A DNA stretch of 64,000 nt from Pseudomonadota bacterium (GTDB lineage: Bacteria; Chloroflexota; UBA6077; JAJPGT01), in contig JAJPGT010000071.1 of the NCBI GenBank assembly GCA_021325655.1, forward strand, positions 1 through 64,000, written 5' to 3'. The notes beneath the pieces are model-generated. The model saw only the letters and a list, made by a program, of their open reading frames with translations, searched no databases and was not told the origin of the DNA. Positions within the stretch are counted from its first letter, which is position 1. Every line of letters begins with the position of its first letter. Of this stretch, positions 17,791-25,951 are shown piece after piece. The position numbers and the translations under genes are program-made.

Positions 17791-19283
17791 GCGAGCTGCT
17801 ACTCGCCATCGACCAGGGCACTTCCAGCACCCGGGCGGTCGCTTTCGATCGGTCGCTGCGCCCGGTGGCGTTTGCTCGCCGCGAGCTGGCAGTGCGCCAT
17901 CCACGCCCTGGCTGGGTGGAGGAGGACCCGCATGAGATCCTGGATTCGGTCGTCCAGAGCGTGGCCGAGGTGCTGGAGCGGTGCGGCGGGGCGGCGCGGA
18001 TCGCAGCAGTAGGACTGGATAACCAGGGGGAGACGGTCGTCGCCTGGGATGCCGAGAGTGGCGAGGCGCTGGCCCCGGCGATCGTCTGGCAGTGCAAGCG
18101 GAGCGGGCCGATCGTCGAGCGGCAGCGGCTGCTGGGACGTGAGCCGGCGATCCGGTCCCGGACCGGCCTGCCGCTGGACCCCTACTTCTCTGCCGGCAAG
18201 CTGACCTGGCTACTGGAGGAGGTGCCACGGGTGCGAGCGGCGCGCGATGCCAGGACGCTCCGCCTCGGCACGGTGGACGCCTGGCTCACCTGGCGGCTGG
18301 TGGGAGCGTCGCTCACCGACACCTCCACCGCCTCGCGGACTCAGCTCTTCGACATCCAGGCGCTGCGCTGGGATGAGCAACTGCTGGAGTGGTTCGGGGT
18401 GCCCGCCTGGACACTCCCACGAGTGGTGCCAACCACCGGGGCGCTGGCTCTGCTGCGGCACCCGCGCTGGCGCGGCGAGCTGCCGCTGGCGGCGATGGTG
18501 TGTGACCAGCAGGCGGCGCTCGCCGGCCATGCCTGCTTCGATCCCGGCGACCTCAAGGCGACCTACGGCACCGGGGTGTTCGTGCTCGCCAACGCCGGCC
18601 AGCACCCGCCCGCCCCGCGCGACCTGCTGGCAACGATTGCGTGGACCCTGAACGATGGCGCGACCCGGTACGCACTGGACGGCGGGGTGTTCGCCGCCGG
18701 GACGCTCATCACCTGGCTCCGCGAGGGGCTAGGCATTATCGCACGGGCAGAGGAGGTGGAGCCACTGGCGCGCAGTGTTCCAAACAGCGCCGGGGTGCAG
18801 ATACTCCCGGCCCTGGCCGGGCTGGGGGCGCCCTGGTGGCGTCCCGAGGCGCGCGGGGTGATCGCCGGGCTCACCCCAGCCGCCAGCGCCGCTCACGTTG
18901 CGCGCGCGGCGCTTGACGGTATCGCCCACCGGGTCTGCGACGTGGTGGAGGCGATGCTGCCGCACCTGCCCGCCCCGCCCGGAGCGCTGCGGGTGGATGG
19001 GGGGCTGACTGCCAACGGCTACCTGCTCCAGCGGCAGGCCGACCTGCTGGGGCTCCCGCTGGACGTCTCTGCTACCGAGGAGGCGACCGCCCTGGGTACG
19101 GCGGTGCTGGCGGCCCTGGGCGCCGGACTGCTTGGGATCGAGGCGGCGCGGGCCGCGGCGGCACCCGCTCGGCGGATCACGCCCCTGCTCGCCCCGGCCG
19201 AGCGAGAGCGGGAACGGGAACGCTGGAGGCGCTTCCTGGCCGCGGCCGCGGCGATCCCCCCTCTGGACGCGCCCAGCGAGTGA
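17787..19283 (+). CDS. glpK: Glycerol kinase-like FGGY carbohydrate kinase
   Basis: Phosphorylates glycerol, or a related polyol, to the 3-phosphate that the upstream dehydrogenase could oxidise. The 498-residue length is normal for GlpK. The phosphate-binding opening LLAIDQGTSSTRAVAFD, the WVEEDPHEIL segment, IVWQCKRSG, the GTGVFVLANAG loop and LRVDGGLTANGYLLQRQADL match the family. Other FGGY kinases (xylulose, erythritol) share the fold, but these motifs are closest to GlpK. It is the last gene of the operon and a strong hairpin lies 24 bases after the stop. Confidence 0.87.
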   Translation: MSELLLAIDQGTSSTRAVAFDRSLRPVAFARRELAVRHPRPGWVEEDPHEILDSVVQSVAEVLERCGGAARIAAVGLDNQGETVVAWDAESGEALAPAIVWQCKRSGPIVERQRLLGREPAIRSRTGLPLDPYFSAGKLTWLLEEVPRVRAARDARTLRLGTVDAWLTWRLVGASLTDTSTASRTQLFDIQALRWDEQLLEWFGVPAWTLPRVVPTTGALALLRHPRWRGELPLAAMVCDQQAALAGHACFDPGDLKATYGTGVFVLANAGQHPPAPRDLLATIAWTLNDGATRYALDGGVFAAGTLITWLREGLGIIARAEEVEPLARSVPNSAGVQILPALAGLGAPWWRPEARGVIAGLTPAASAAHVARAALDGIAHRVCDVVEAMLPHLPAPPGALRVDGGLTANGYLLQRQADLLGLPLDVSATEEATALGTAVLAALGAGLLGIEAARAAAAPARRITPLLAPAERERERERWRRFLAAAAAIPPLDAPSE

Positions 19284-19306
19284 GTCTGCCCCTGCGATCA
19301 GAGAGT

Positions 19307-19350
19307 CGGGATTCGGAATTCGGGGCTGGGAATTCGAATTCCGAATCCCG
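19307..19350 (+). repeat. Perfect 15-bp inverted repeat of the GAATTC family, possible terminator
   Basis: CGGGATTCGGAATTC at 19307-19321 is exactly complementary to 19336-19350, with a 14-base loop. It lies just after the glycerol kinase stop and before cas2, with no T-run following. It resembles the repeat at 16296-16377 and may end or protect the operon transcript. Confidence 0.75.
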
Positions 19351-19473
19351 AATGCTGCTCTGGGCCTGACTGGCAACACTGGCCCGGCTCCCGTGGCGCT
19401 CTGCCACTGGTAGACGCGGCCCGGGTACGGGCTCGCAGGACGTCGCACTTGTACCCTCCGGCGCGGAAGAGGA

Positions 19474-19740
19474 ATGGGAGGATTGGACACAGTGGGGCGG
19501 TGTCTGCTGGTGTACGACATCCCGAACGATCGGATCCGGACGAAGGTGGCGGACTTCTGCCTGGATTACGGGCTGAGCCGCATCCAGTACTCGGCGTTCC
19601 TGGGCGATCTGGCCCGCAGCAAGCAGGACGAGCTGCTGCAGCGCATCCGGCGCAAGCTGGGGGGCGAGCCGGGGCGGATCGCGCTGTTCCCGGTGTGCGA
19701 CACGGACTTCAAAGGGCGGCGGGAGGTGTCGAACGGATGA
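19474..19740 (+). CDS. cas2: CRISPR-associated endoribonuclease-fold protein Cas2
   Basis: Structural partner of Cas1 in spacer acquisition. The 88-residue product has the ferredoxin-like core CLLVYDIPNDRIRTKVADFC with the conserved Asp, then GLSRIQYSAFLGDL and a final RIALFPVCDTDF. ATG 19474 follows GGAAGAGGA; a GTG at 19492 is possible and would start nearer the first strand. The gene overlaps cas4 by four bases (ATGA). It begins the adaptation group, yet no cas1 is present in the window. Confidence 0.92.
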   Translation: MGGLDTVGRCLLVYDIPNDRIRTKVADFCLDYGLSRIQYSAFLGDLARSKQDELLQRIRRKLGGEPGRIALFPVCDTDFKGRREVSNG

Positions 19741-20339
19741 TGCCGCCAGGGGCGTCACGGCTGTTACCGCTGACGGTGAGCGATGTGCGGCAGTTCGTGT
19801 ATTGCCCGCGCATTCCGTACTTTCGGCTTGGGCTGCGGCTGTTGCACCGGTTCGTCACGAGCGCGATGCGGGAAGGGCAGGCGGAGCATGCTCGGACGGA
19901 GGCGCTGGAGGAGCGACGGAGCCTGCGCGCTTATGGCTTGACGGACGGGGAGCGGCACTTTGACGTGGCGCTGCACTCGGAGGGGCTAGCGCTGGGCGGA
20001 CGGCTGGACATGGCCATTGTCCGGGCAGGCGAGGTGGTGCCGGTGGAGTTCAAGAACAGCCGCGAGGGGTTGGGGCTGAACCACAAGTACCAGTTGACGG
20101 CCTATGCCATGCTGGCGGAGGAGCGGTTCGAGCGGCCGGCACGGCGGGCCTTTGTGTACTTCATCCCGCTGAAGCGGGCGCAGCAGGTGGAGATTACCCC
20201 GGCGATGCGGGGGTACACCCGGCGTGTGCTGGGGGCGATTCGGGACGCGGTGGCGCAGGAGCGGATGCCGGCGGGAACGCGAGCGTTGAACCGGTGTCGG
20301 GTGTGCGAGTTTCTCCCCTACTGCAACGATCGCTGGTGA
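19737..20339 (+). CDS. cas4: CRISPR-associated exonuclease Cas4
   Basis: Cas4 trims and orients pre-spacers by PAM. From the ATG that overlaps the cas2 stop the product is 200 residues. The iron-sulfur Cys set is complete: Cys23 in VYCPR and Cys187, Cys190 and Cys196 in CRVCEFLPYC. The RecB-type nuclease residues are present: GGRLD near 87-91, VPVEFK with Glu104 and Lys106, and QLTAYA near 119. The neighbour csa1 is a second member of the Cas4 superfamily, as in type I-A loci. Confidence 0.93.
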   Translation: MMPPGASRLLPLTVSDVRQFVYCPRIPYFRLGLRLLHRFVTSAMREGQAEHARTEALEERRSLRAYGLTDGERHFDVALHSEGLALGGRLDMAIVRAGEVVPVEFKNSREGLGLNHKYQLTAYAMLAEERFERPARRAFVYFIPLKRAQQVEITPAMRGYTRRVLGAIRDAVAQERMPAGTRALNRCRVCEFLPYCNDRW

Positions 20340-20348
20340 GGAGGCGCG

Positions 20349-21335
20349 ATGTACTTTGCCTCGGCCGAGGAGCAACGGTACGTGCAGCGAGCGCTGCTGC
20401 CGGCGAGCCGCCGCCACCGGGTAGCGGAGGAGCTGCGGGGCTGGAACTGGTACCAGCCGCCGCTGCAGCCGATCTACGCGCAGCGATTGGACGTGTCTGA
20501 AGTGGCGAGCAGGGTCTGCCCAAGCAGCCGCGAGCTGTATCTGCGCCGGGTGGCGGGAATCACGCCGCCAACGTCGGCCGCGCTCGTCGCGGACGGGTTC
20601 CTTCGGGCGACGGTGGCCAGGGCGCTGGTGGAGGGGAAGCGGCTGCTGTACCAGTACGGGAATGCGTGCCTGCCACGGCTGGCAGAACTGGGGCAACAGC
20701 CGCCCGGTGCGCCGGATACGGGGGCGCTGACACCGGAGGGTCGAAGACACCTGGAGGTGGAGATGGCAGCGCTGCACGCCTTCGAGATGCGCCGGGTGAT
20801 GGAGCGGGTGGAGGTGGCGCTGGCGCGCTTCCCCTGGCTGGGGTGTGACGGGCTGGCGCTGCTGGCGCTGCCGGTGAGCGTGGACGTTCGGCTGGACGGT
20901 CGCTTCCTGGGATTGAGCGAGCAGGTCTGCATCGATGCGCTCTCCTTACCGGAGGCGCAGGTGCAGCATCTGCGGTTCGACGCGAAGGAGGAATGGCATC
21001 GGCTGATGACCACGGGGCAGGCGCTGGTGCTGGAAAGCCTGTACGAGGCGCCGGTGGATGTTGGGTGTGTGGTGTATGCGCGGTTGGTGGAAGGTCGGGT
21101 GACGGTAGAGCGGGACTTCCACCTGATCGACGACGAGCTCCGCCAGATGTTCATTGAGGAGCGGGATGATAGGATGCGGCTGGTGGCGTCGGAGGTCGAC
21201 CCTGGGCTTCCAGCCGAGTGTCCGCCGGTGTGCCCGTATCTGGCGACGTGCCATCGAGCAGCAGCGATCCCGGAGACAAGTGGAGCAAGCGCTCGAGCAG
21301 GGATGGGCGCGGGGGTGTCCCCGATGGTACCATAG
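20349..21335 (+). CDS. csa1: Csa1 (Cas4a family), type I-A adaptation protein
   Basis: Csa1 works with Cas4 in defining spacer length and PAM in type I-A systems. The 328-residue product starts MYFASAEEQRYVQR and continues with ELRGWNWYQPPLQPIY, the family's characteristic opening. CPSSRELYLRRV near residue 57 and CPPVCPYLATC near 295 supply four Cys for an iron-sulfur cluster. A central half has SVDVRLDGRFLGLSEQ. The last 25 residues after the cluster are low in complexity. It starts nine bases after cas4 and is the last gene before the CRISPR leader. Csa1 is the main reason to assign the locus to the I-A group. Confidence 0.85.
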   Translation: MYFASAEEQRYVQRALLPASRRHRVAEELRGWNWYQPPLQPIYAQRLDVSEVASRVCPSSRELYLRRVAGITPPTSAALVADGFLRATVARALVEGKRLLYQYGNACLPRLAELGQQPPGAPDTGALTPEGRRHLEVEMAALHAFEMRRVMERVEVALARFPWLGCDGLALLALPVSVDVRLDGRFLGLSEQVCIDALSLPEAQVQHLRFDAKEEWHRLMTTGQALVLESLYEAPVDVGCVVYARLVEGRVTVERDFHLIDDELRQMFIEERDDRMRLVASEVDPGLPAECPPVCPYLATCHRAAAIPETSGASARAGMGAGVSPMVP

Positions 21336-21756
21336 GGTCCGTGAGGCGGGTGAGGGCTTGAGTGCGAAGAGAGAGCATGGCCGCCGGCGGGAGGTCAGGG
21401 CATGGGAGGGCGGCTCGGCTCGGGGCGCAGTGGTGCTACGAGTCCGAGCGCGGCAATCCCTACGAACTGGCCCGAGGAGCCCTAGTGTCGCAAACCGGGT
21501 CGAGAGCCGGGGGCAGAGTGTGGCCGGAAGGGAGCGGTCGGTGAGCCGGGACGCGCCGTCCAGGTATTCCCCAGGCGAGGGAAGTGGCAGGATGGCTCGC
21601 AAAAGGGATGGCCAGAGGCGCAAAACTGGGACTTGCGCCGGAATGCCGGTGGAGAGCAGGATAGGGGGCGGAGACGGTGCTGAGAGTGGCACGAGAAGGG
21701 GGCGGTAGAGCGGCAAAGGGTGCGAGAAGGGGTCGCGGGGAGGGTCCCCGCGGGCG
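21336..21756 (+). promoter_or_regulatory. CRISPR leader region
   Basis: 421 bases between csa1 and the first repeat with no credible gene. It is GC-rich and strongly purine-biased on the plus strand, unlike the AT-rich leaders of many systems. A perfect 8-bp hairpin (CGCGGGGA / TCCCCGCG, 3-base loop) at 21734-21752 ends four bases before repeat 1. Position on the csa1 side, with the damaged repeat at the far end of the array, marks this as the leader end. No clear -35/-10 pair is visible. Confidence 0.7.
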
Positions 21757-23765
21757 GATGCAGCCATTCGATCCGACGAAGGGATACTGAAAGGCGGCAG
21801 CGGCAGCACGTAGAACCCGTCCTCCGGGTCCGATGCAGCCATTCGATCCGACGAAGGGATACTGAAAGCCGCCCGCACCCGCAGGTTGAGATGCAGTCGG
21901 CAGAACGATGCAGCCATTCGATCCGACGAAGGGATACTGAAAGCTCCGCTATCTCACCCTGAACGGCCGGGTGACGCTGTATGATGCAGCCATTCGATCC
22001 GACGAAGGGATACTGAAAGGGGCTGTGCCATACTCCGCGCACGCGGAGGAGCACGCATGATGCAGCCATTCGATCCGACGAAGGGATACTGAAAGAAGCG
22101 TTATGCGACGCGCTCCAATGCGCGTCGCATTCTAGGGATGCAGCCATTCGATCCGACGAAGGGATACTGAAAGGCTGGTTACCGTCTACGCCTGCGTCAG
22201 CCTGATCGCGGAGATGCAGCCATTCGATCCGACGAAGGGATACTGAAAGCCTCCGCCGCGGTCGGGGCGAACTCGGCGATGAAGACCGGCGATGCAGCCA
22301 TTCGATCCGACGAAGGGATACTGAAAGAGTCGGCGTACTCGACGATTCCGGTTCCGGCCCCGAGCTGATGCAGCCATTCGATCCGACGAAGGGATACTGA
22401 AAGGGCCATCGCGACGCACGAGGCACCGCCCGAGTGCCCAGGATGCAGCCATTCGATCCGACGAAGGGATACTGAAAGTCTGCCGCAGCGGGTGGGTGCT
22501 GGGGGTTCCCGCCGGGTGATGCAGCCATTCGATCCGACGAAGGGATACTGAAAGAGCCAGGCGAGCTGGGCGCTCGACCGGCACGAGCGGGGATGCAGCC
22601 ATTCGATCCGACGAAGGGATACTGAAAGCTTGTTCTGCCAGGCGCTGTAGTCCTGGTAGTGGTGGAGATGCAGCCATTCGATCCGACGAAGGGATACTGA
22701 AAGCCACCAGCCGGCCGGTCACGATCACCGTGCCGGGACTGGGATGCAGCCATTCGATCCGACGAAGGGATACTGAAAGCCACATCCTGCCGGCGCTGGG
22801 CGACGTGCGCCTGGCGATGCAGCCATTCGATCCGACGAAGGGATACTGAAAGGAGCCGGCGTTTGGTGTTGGTAGTGACGATCATCACCGATGCAGCCAT
22901 TCGATCCGACGAAGGGATACTGAAAGGCGGCTATGCGCACGCTCATCGAGCTACTGGACGCGCAGCGATGCAGCCATTCGATCCGACGAAGGGATACTGA
23001 AAGCCTCGGGAGATTCGGTCGGGGCGCTGGCCGAGTCGAGCGATGCAGCCATTCGATCCGACGAAGGGATACTGAAAGGCTGCATGAGCTGCTCCGCTTT
23101 GGAGAGCCGATCCTGGGCGGATGCAGCCATTCGATCCGACGAAGGGATACTGAAAGGGTTCAGCCCGGCCGCGGTGCGCGGGGCGCTGCACCTGCGATGC
23201 AGCCATTCGATCCGACGAAGGGATACTGAAAGCTGCATCTCCCTCTGCCCCCTGCGACGAAGTCATTGAGATGCAGCCATTCGATCCGACGAAGGGATAC
23301 TGAAAGCGCCAACCGGATCAAAGCGGCGACGGGCAAGGCCGGCTGGAGATGCAGCCATTCGATCCGACGAAGGGATACTGAAAGCTCGGTGCGCGCCGCA
23401 ATCTGCTCCGGCGGAATCCAGCGTCGATGCAGCCATTCGATCCGACGAAGGGATACTGAAAGGGTTGAGCGCCGCCTCGTAGGCGGCGGCATCCACGGTG
23501 ATGCAGCCATTCGATCCGACGAAGGGATACTGAAAGAGCGAAGTCTGGGCGTCGAACTCAAGTTCGACTGCGTCGGATGCAGCCATTCGATCCGACGAAG
23601 GGATACTGAAAGTCGGTCCGGGTGCGCAAGGCGGACGACACGGCGGATATCGGATGCAGCCATTCGATCCGACGAAGGGATACTGAAAGCTGTACCAGAC
23701 GCCGCTGCCGCCGGCGGTGGAGGGAGCCGATGCAGCCATTCGATCCGACGAAGGGATACTGGTAC
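21757..23765 (+). CRISPR. CRISPR array, 27 repeats of 37 bp and 26 spacers
   Basis: The repeat starts GATGCAGCCATTCGATCCG and ends ACGAAGGGATACTGAAAG. All copies from 21757 to 23653 look identical. The 27th at 23729 matches through CTG at 23761 and then diverges, marking the trailer end. Spacers are 36-41 bases. The GAAAG end gives the usual 5' handle if transcribed rightward, the same direction as the cas genes. Spacers 6 and 14 read as phage portal and integrase fragments, and spacer 5 (22096-22136) is a near-complete palindrome. The lack of decay in inner repeats suggests recent activity. Several long frames that cross the array are artefacts of the repeat. Confidence 0.99.
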
Positions 23766-23843
23766 GAGAGGCAGGCCCTACCCCATCCATGCTACGATCG
23801 TCCGCCGATCTGACACTCGCGTTTCGGGCAGGGAGACGAGAGG

Positions 23844-24527
23844 ATGCAGGCAGCGGAATGGAGGAGCCGGGGCTTCGGCGGACAGACGGAGATCCAGGTA
23901 CAGCCATGGAGCAAGCGGCTCTTCGATCTCGTGGTCGCCACCGCGCTGCTCGTGGCGCTGGCGCCGCTGCTGGCGCTGTGCGCGCTGGCCGTGGCCCTGG
24001 ACTCGCCCGGGCCAGTCCTGTTTCGCCAGCAGCGACTGGGGCAAGGCGGCAAACCGTTTACCGTCCTGAAGTTCCGAACCATGTTCGCCGACGCCGATCA
24101 GGACATGCACCGCCAGTACGCTACCGCATTCATCCAGGGCCGGGCCGCGGCCCAGCCCTCGGGAGCGGCCCAGGTGTACAAGCTGGTGCGCGACCCACGG
24201 GTGACGCGGGTGGGCCGCTGGCTGCGGAGCACCAGTCTGGACGAGCTGCCACAGCTCTGGAACGTCGTGCGCGGGGAGATGAGCCTGGTCGGTCCGCGGC
24301 CGCCAATCCCGTACGAGATCGAGCAGTACGAGCCGGGCGATCTGCGCCGGCTGGCGGTGCGCCCCGGCATCACCGGGCTGTGGCAGGTGAGCGGGCGCAG
24401 TCGAATGACCTTCCGCCAGATGGTCGCGCTCGACCTGGAGTACATCCGCACTCAATCGCTCTGGCTGGACATCCGCATCCTATTGCGGACCATTCCGGCA
24501 GTGCTGTCACGCAAGGGTGCATGCTAA
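23844..24527 (+). CDS. Undecaprenyl-phosphate sugar-phosphate transferase (bacterial sugar transferase)
   Basis: Membrane enzyme that loads the first sugar phosphate onto the lipid carrier for exopolysaccharide or O-chain synthesis. The 227-residue product is the short single-domain form. It has one hydrophobic segment (residues 28-50, KRLFDLVVATALLVALAP), then SPGPVLFRQQRLG, FTVLKFRTMF, the catalytic-region LDELPQLWNVVRGEMSLVGP, and PGITGLWQVSGRS. The ATG follows GGGAGACGAGAGG. It lies 78 bases after the array and begins a group of surface-sugar genes. Confidence 0.92.
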   Translation: MQAAEWRSRGFGGQTEIQVQPWSKRLFDLVVATALLVALAPLLALCALAVALDSPGPVLFRQQRLGQGGKPFTVLKFRTMFADADQDMHRQYATAFIQGRAAAQPSGAAQVYKLVRDPRVTRVGRWLRSTSLDELPQLWNVVRGEMSLVGPRPPIPYEIEQYEPGDLRRLAVRPGITGLWQVSGRSRMTFRQMVALDLEYIRTQSLWLDIRILLRTIPAVLSRKGAC

Positions 24528-24558
24528 GCCCGCTCAAACTGCGCTGCGATCCAGGGGC

Positions 24559-24587
24559 TTGACAGAGCGGGACGCGATGAGTATCTT
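24559..24587 (+). promoter_or_regulatory. Sigma-70-type promoter for the Gfo/Idh dehydrogenase gene
   Basis: TTGACA at 24559-24564 and TATCTT at 24582-24587 are separated by 17 bases. Transcription would start near 24594, leaving a leader of about 229 bases before the ATG at 24823. It lies just after the sugar transferase gene, so the downstream genes can be expressed separately. Confidence 0.65.
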
Positions 24588-24822
24588 TTCGGCAGCCGCC
24601 TGACAGAGTAGCCGAACTGCGGCGGCGCCTGATCGCCGGGCATGGCTCTCCGGGCAGGGAGCCACCGGGTATTTGCTCGAGTCCCCTTCGCTCGTACGCA
24701 GCGGCAAGCGCTGGCCACGCCACACGCTCGCCGCATGCTCGGGCCGTGCTCGGCGCAAGGGGACGCGAGCAGCGAGGCGCGCTCAGCGCGCGAGCCACGA
24801 GCGGCGCGAGGGGGAAGCGACA

Positions 24823-25935
24823 ATGAAGGTAGGCGTGATCGGGTTCGGGTACTGGGGGCCGAAGCTGGCGCGGAACCTGCTCGAGCTGCCGGGCGCCATG
24901 CTGGAGTGGGTGGTCGACCTCGATCCGGCGCGGCTGGCGCGGGTGAAGGCCCAGTATCCCTCCCTGCACGTGACCCACTGCCTTGAAGACCTGCTGCTGT
25001 CCGACGTGGACGCGGTTGTCGTCGCCACGCCCATTCGAACCCACTACCAGCTTGCCAGGAAGGCACTCCTGGCCGGCAAGCACGTCATGGTGGAAAAGCC
25101 GCTGGCAGCCTCCAGTGGCGAGGCCGAAGAGCTCGTGGCGCTGGCGGACCGGCTCGGGCTCACCCTCATGGTTGGCCACACCTTCGAGTACAACCCGGCT
25201 GTCCACGCCCTGCGCGACATCGTCGCCAGCGGCGAGCTCGGCCAGGTGTACTATGTCGACACCGCGCGCCTGAACCTCGGGCTGTTCCAGCCCGACATCA
25301 ACGTGCTCTGGGATCTCGCCCCGCACGACCTCTCCATCCTGCTGTACGTGCTGCAGCGCGAGCCGCTGGCGATCAGCGCCCGGGGCAGCGCGCACGTGAC
25401 CCCGGGCATTCACGACGTGGCGTACGTCGAGCTCCGCTTCCCGGACAACGTGATCGCTAACGTCCACGTGAGCTGGCTGGACCCCTGTAAGGTGCGCCGG
25501 GTGACGATCGTCGGGAGCAAGAAGATGGTCGTCTACAACGACGTTCAGGAGTCCGAGAAGATCCGCATCTACGACAAAGGGGTTGAGCGGCCCTTCGAGG
25601 CGGACCGCCTGGGCGAGTATCGGCTGACCTATCGCTACGGGAGCATCGTGGTACCGTACATTCCCCTGTCCGAGCCCCTGCGGGCGCAGTGCGAGCACTT
25701 TCTGGACTGCATTCGGACCGGCACCCGGCCGCGGAGTGATGGCCGCGTCGGCGCCAGGGTTGTACGCATCCTGGAACAGGCTGAGCGCTCCCTCGTTGAA
25801 GACGGGGCACGGCTCCCCATCACTTCGAACAGCACCGGTGCCCGGTCTGGCCCGCCGTTGCGGGAGCGTCCCGCGGCGTACCACGTCCAGACGCACGGCC
25901 CCAACGGCCGTTCGGCGCTTGCCGCCTGGGATTAA
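24823..25935 (+). CDS. Gfo/Idh/MocA-family sugar dehydrogenase (WlbA/WbpB-like)
   Basis: NAD(P)-dependent sugar or nucleotide-sugar dehydrogenase. From ATG 24823 (GAGGGGGAAGCG upstream) the product is 370 residues. The Rossmann start MKVGVIGFGYWGPKLARNL, the GKHVMVEKPLA motif with the catalytic Lys, and GHTFEYNPAV with LAPHDLSILLYV are standard. Together with the next gene, a hexapeptide acyltransferase, it resembles the WlbA-WlbB pair that makes 2,3-diacetamido sugars; the aminotransferase of that pathway is not in the window. The C-terminal 35 residues are polar and probably flexible. Confidence 0.85.
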   Translation: MKVGVIGFGYWGPKLARNLLELPGAMLEWVVDLDPARLARVKAQYPSLHVTHCLEDLLLSDVDAVVVATPIRTHYQLARKALLAGKHVMVEKPLAASSGEAEELVALADRLGLTLMVGHTFEYNPAVHALRDIVASGELGQVYYVDTARLNLGLFQPDINVLWDLAPHDLSILLYVLQREPLAISARGSAHVTPGIHDVAYVELRFPDNVIANVHVSWLDPCKVRRVTIVGSKKMVVYNDVQESEKIRIYDKGVERPFEADRLGEYRLTYRYGSIVVPYIPLSEPLRAQCEHFLDCIRTGTRPRSDGRVGARVVRILEQAERSLVEDGARLPITSNSTGARSGPPLRERPAAYHVQTHGPNGRSALAAWD

Positions 25936-25951
25936 GCAGGCCAGCGAGCAG

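Noticed and set aside
21482-23907. Long open frames on both strands across the CRISPR array
   Set aside because: Their sequence is the repeat translated again and again (SIPSSDRMAAS, SHSIRRRDTES). They arise because the 37-base repeat and the spacers lack stops in those frames.
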